A DNA stretch of 9,557 bases from NCBI GenBank assembly GCA_009926905.1, contig RFNX01000522.1:1-9557 (forward strand), given 5' to 3'. Every line of letters begins with the position of its first letter. Position 1 is the stretch's first letter. Source of the DNA: Flavobacteriales bacterium. GTDB taxonomy: Bacteria; Bacteroidota; Bacteroidia; Flavobacteriales_D; Crocinitomicaceae. A program made the position numbers and the translations under genes. Of the stretch, positions 7,020 through 9,557 are shown piece by piece. The notes beneath the pieces are model-generated. The model did not search any database. It was not told where the DNA came from and saw only the letters and a program-made list of their open reading frames with translations.

Positions 7020-9449
7020 TCAATTGGCTTTTCTAGCTGCTTTCAAATTCTGAACAAAAGCTTTCAGACGAATTACTTCGTTTTCTAATCCAAGGATTCT
7101 ATTTTTGTCTGCCTGAGTTTGAATAGTTTTAGCTGAAAGCGCATTTTTTTCGTCCATTAAATCTTTCATTCCTTTTTTGAAATACAATTTCGCATTTTGC
7201 ATGTCTCCAAGTGAATAATATGCATTTGCTAATTGAACAAATTGTGGAGTGTTATATTTATTCTTAAAATTTTTCAAATATTGATTTTGAACTTTAATCA
7301 ATAACTTATAATCAGCTAGGAGCATTGCAAATTGAGAAACGGAAGAATAATATTGTTCCATTTTAGGCTTCAATTTGTATGTTTTATCGAAGTAAATTTT
7401 CGCTGAATCTAAATACAACAGCTTGAGTTTTTCACAACTTGCTTTTAATTCATCATCGTTAAGATTAAGCTCATTTTCCATCAATTCTATACAAGATTTT
7501 CTAAATACATTTAATGGCTGTGTATTTGGAATTTTATTCTGCTGCAAAGCAAGATTTAAAAACTGAGTGATTTTAGCAGAAAATTGAAGTTTAGCAAGTA
7601 ATGGATCTAATTTTTCTAAGTTCGTAGCATTTAATATCAACATTTGAACAGCTGAAGTATTCACGCCATTCTTCAATTGTTGAGAAGCATTTACCTCAAA
7701 TTGGCGAATAATGGCAAGCGTTCGGTAAATTTTTTCTTTACGATAAAAAGAATCAATTTTCTTAATTTGAATCGTCTTCCCTTTATTAGAAAGTGGAAGA
7801 TTGAACATCAAATTGGAATATCCTTCTGCTAATTTTGCGTAGGAATTTCCTATGTTCAACGTCCCTTCGTAATACGTTTTGTTACGTTCGGTTGAAACTC
7901 TAAATGAACGATTGGATTCTAAGTAATCGTAATAGAACGTAAAATAAAGTGCACCTCTATTGTTTAAATTTGATTCGTAATATGGGAAAATTTTCAATGA
8001 TCGGTCATAAAATAGGATGGCTGAATCAACTTTATCCATCATCTCATCGTTTTTGTAAATGCTTTCTTTTTGAATTTTATAGGCCTCTTCTTGTAGTTCA
8101 GAACCCAGCAATGAATTAGCTTTAGCAGAATTTACTAACTGATTACAGTCAGCAACATAAAGACTCTTTTTTGACATCCAATCTTTGTTTCTATTGATTG
8201 TGAAAATGAATGAAGGCAAAATCACAACAGCAAGAGAAAAATAGATTTTTGAAGGAATTTTTGTTTCGTGAATGTCTAATTTCAAGAAGTGAAACAATAA
8301 GTATACAACAAGCATACAAAAACCGATTGAACCAATAAATGCGAAGCGTTCACCAATAATTCCGACCATTGGACTTAATAAATTGGCTGCACCACCGATT
8401 GACATTAAAAAGAATAGTATAGAAAATGAAATTATTGATTTTTTCTTCAAACCAATGAAAATAAAATACAGCGCCACTAACATGATTCCAACCGAGACGA
8501 AGAAACGCCAGTCTGTATATCCAACTAAAGGAATTGCATTGTAGCCATAATAAAAACTCAGTGGATAAGGTAAAATCAGTTTTTCTATATAAACTAAATT
8601 CGAATAAAAATACATGGGAATTCGCGCATAAAAACCCATATCAAACAAAGGATTCTCAACATAACTGAACATTCTTAATTGCTCGTCTTCTAGCAGTGAT
8701 TTTTTTATTAATGCGAAAATGACTCTTGAAAGCGCCAAAAAACCAAAAACTGATAACACCTGTTTGACGGATACATTTCTAAAGAAATAAAACATCATAG
8801 GAATCATAAGCAAAAACGGCAAACTTGACTTTTTACTTAACATAGAAATGGCAAAAGTCAGAATTGCTAATACAATGAATTGGATTTTCTTTGTGTCAAA
8901 CCATTTAAAGGAAAACAAAGCTGAAATTAATGCAAAAAGTAAACACAGCAATTCATCACGATTTTTAAGGTTGTTAACTACTTCAGAGTGAATTGGGTGA
9001 ATCAAGAAAAGAACAACGATTAAAGCTGAAAAATAGGAAGATTTTCCTTGAAAAAGAACATTGAGTAATTGAAACAAAAGAATTCCACAAAATGCGTATA
9101 ACACAATATTGATAAAATGAGCAATGTGAACTCGATTAGGGTTGTCACCAAATAAGGACCATTCAATTGCAAATGAAAGTGTTACAATCGGACGGTACTC
9201 GTAGTTTTGTTTTCCATCTTTGGCGTAATTGGAACTAAAAATTGCTTTAATGCCTTTTATTCCTTTTTCAACATTTTCGTGATGTCCCCTGTCGGTGGTC
9301 GTTACAAGTTCATCATCCAATGAAAATCCATTTGAAATAGAATTTCCGTAAAACAAAAAAGAAATTAAAAACGATATAATGACCATCGTTCTTGTTGAAA
9401 TTTCTTTAGCAGTGATGTTTTGACTTAAGTTTTGAGTTTTCTTTGCCAA
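7020..9449 (-). CDS. TMTC-like GT-C membrane glycosyltransferase with C-terminal TPRs
   Basis: This 809-aa protein has about 11-12 membrane helices (roughly residues 22-418), a TPR-rich soluble half and a C-terminal coiled coil (about 766-803). It resembles TMTC-type protein O-mannosyltransferases. 'NGFSLDDE' (40-47) carries the Asp pair D45/D46 in the first extracytoplasmic loop. 'RPIVTLSF' (86-93) and 'HPIHSEVVNNLKNRDELL' (151-168) follow. A DUF1736-like stretch runs over about 264-316 (ENPLF ... IPLVGYTDWR). 'GERFAFIGSIGF' (366-377) and 'NSAKANSLLG' (440-449) match hallmark TMTC positions before the TPRs. TPR-like helices lie near 477-503, 681-710 and 735-761. The active site should face the periplasm and use a lipid-linked sugar. 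The start is read as TTG at 9449 (giving MAKK): no in-frame ATG lies between it and the upstream stop, and the only ATG alternative is at 9386, just before helix 1. It is the first gene of the sulfotransferase operon. Mannose specificity is not shown. Confidence 0.82.
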   Translation of the reverse strand: MAKKTQNLSQNITAKEISTRTMVIISFLISFLFYGNSISNGFSLDDELVTTTDRGHHENVEKGIKGIKAIFSSNYAKDGKQNYEYRPIVTLSFAIEWSLFGDNPNRVHIAHFINIVLYAFCGILLFQLLNVLFQGKSSYFSALIVVLFLIHPIHSEVVNNLKNRDELLCLLFALISALFSFKWFDTKKIQFIVLAILTFAISMLSKKSSLPFLLMIPMMFYFFRNVSVKQVLSVFGFLALSRVIFALIKKSLLEDEQLRMFSYVENPLFDMGFYARIPMYFYSNLVYIEKLILPYPLSFYYGYNAIPLVGYTDWRFFVSVGIMLVALYFIFIGLKKKSIISFSILFFLMSIGGAANLLSPMVGIIGERFAFIGSIGFCMLVVYLLFHFLKLDIHETKIPSKIYFSLAVVILPSFIFTINRNKDWMSKKSLYVADCNQLVNSAKANSLLGSELQEEAYKIQKESIYKNDEMMDKVDSAILFYDRSLKIFPYYESNLNNRGALYFTFYYDYLESNRSFRVSTERNKTYYEGTLNIGNSYAKLAEGYSNLMFNLPLSNKGKTIQIKKIDSFYRKEKIYRTLAIIRQFEVNASQQLKNGVNTSAVQMLILNATNLEKLDPLLAKLQFSAKITQFLNLALQQNKIPNTQPLNVFRKSCIELMENELNLNDDELKASCEKLKLLYLDSAKIYFDKTYKLKPKMEQYYSSVSQFAMLLADYKLLIKVQNQYLKNFKNKYNTPQFVQLANAYYSLGDMQNAKLYFKKGMKDLMDEKNALSAKTIQTQADKNRILGLENEVIRLKAFVQNLKAARKAN

Positions 9450-9488
9450 TTTGCTCTTTTTACACGAATATAATAATTATATTTTGTT

Positions 9489-9517
9489 TGAATTTAAGTA
9501 CGATTTAAATCCTGCAA
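9489..9517 (-). promoter_or_regulatory. Weak candidate promoter for the TMTC-sulfotransferase operon
   Basis: On the minus strand, TTG (complement of 9515-9517) is followed after 18 bp by TAAATTCA (complement of 9489-9496). That is six of eight matches to TAnnTTTG. It is the best-spaced pair I could find upstream of the TTG start, but in such AT-rich DNA it could be chance. Confidence 0.22.
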
Positions 9518-9530
9518 TTTTGATTTAAAT
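9502..9530. repeat. Direct repeat GATTTAAAT, 20-bp spacing
   Basis: GATTTAAAT occurs at 9502-9510 and again at 9522-9530. Each copy contains the palindrome ATTTAAAT. The 20-bp period is close to two helical turns, as seen in some operators. The copies flank the candidate -33 element of the leftward operon. Confidence 0.5.
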
Positions 9531-9542
9531 GGTACTTGGTAC
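9531..9542. repeat. Short direct repeat GGTAC-TT-GGTAC
   Basis: GGTAC at 9531-9535 is repeated at 9538-9542, immediately after the second GATTTAAAT copy. It is visible in the sequence, but too short to assign a role. Confidence 0.4.
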
Positions 9543-9557
9543 AAAAAGAGTTTTGCA

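Larger units (their letters stand above)
9450..9557. other. Upstream region of the TMTC-sulfotransferase operon
   Basis: These 108 bp to the window edge are very AT-rich and carry no coding frame that I can support. They precede the TTG start of the TMTC-like gene and should hold the operon's promoter. They contain two short repeat pairs, listed separately. Whether a divergent gene lies beyond the edge cannot be seen. Confidence 0.6.

Noticed and set aside
9450..9557. Phage attachment site, CRISPR repeat or origin at the right edge
   Set aside because: The repeats are only 5-9 bp and just two copies each, with no integrase, cas or dnaA context in the window.

Overview
The window looks like Bacteroidota DNA, most likely from the Flavobacteriales and perhaps near the Fluviicola/Crocinitomicaceae group. 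The signs are AT-rich sequence, very short intergenic gaps, little Shine-Dalgarno signal, candidate TTG/TAnnTTTG promoters, and a family of Zn-dependent phospholipase C/S1-P1-like proteins that I associate with this phylum. The placement comes from sequence character and remembered families, not from a search.

Layout from left to right. (1) Positions 1-876 (+) are the 3' part of a Zn-dependent phospholipase C/S1-P1 nuclease-fold protein; its N-terminus lies outside the window. (2) Positions 922-2477 (+) are a two-gene unit: a family 2 polyprenyl-phosphate glycosyltransferase (DPM1/GtrB-like, with two C-terminal membrane helices) overlapping by 7 nt a GNAT acetyltransferase. (3) Positions 2431-3922 hold two divergently transcribed paralogous aspartyl/asparaginyl beta-hydroxylase-fold (PF05118) dioxygenases that share a 70-bp gap. 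(4) Positions 3909-9449 (-) are a tight four-gene operon. It is transcribed from right to left: a large TMTC-like membrane glycosyltransferase with TPRs, then three tandem PAPS-dependent sulfotransferases, with gaps of 1, 9 and 2 nt. (5) Positions 9450-9557 are the operon's upstream region, with short AT-rich repeats.

How the genes may work together (inference): the GT2 enzyme would charge polyprenyl phosphate with a sugar on the cytosolic side. The TMTC-like GT-C enzyme would transfer lipid-linked sugar on the periplasmic side. The sulfotransferases and hydroxylases have no signal peptides, so they should act in the cytosol or at the inner membrane face. Four of these five enzymes carry an aromatic/basic or hydrophobic C-terminal tail, which suggests membrane-proximal, possibly lipid-linked, substrates. 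A combined glycosylation, sulfation and hydroxylation locus for a surface molecule is the most interesting reading. The substrate is unknown, and no sulfate-activation gene (cysD, cysN, cysC) is present in the window.

No RNA genes, insertion sequences, CRISPR arrays or convincing intrinsic terminators were seen. Both convergent gene pairs overlap at their 3' ends (47 bp and 14 bp), leaving no room for a terminator between them.
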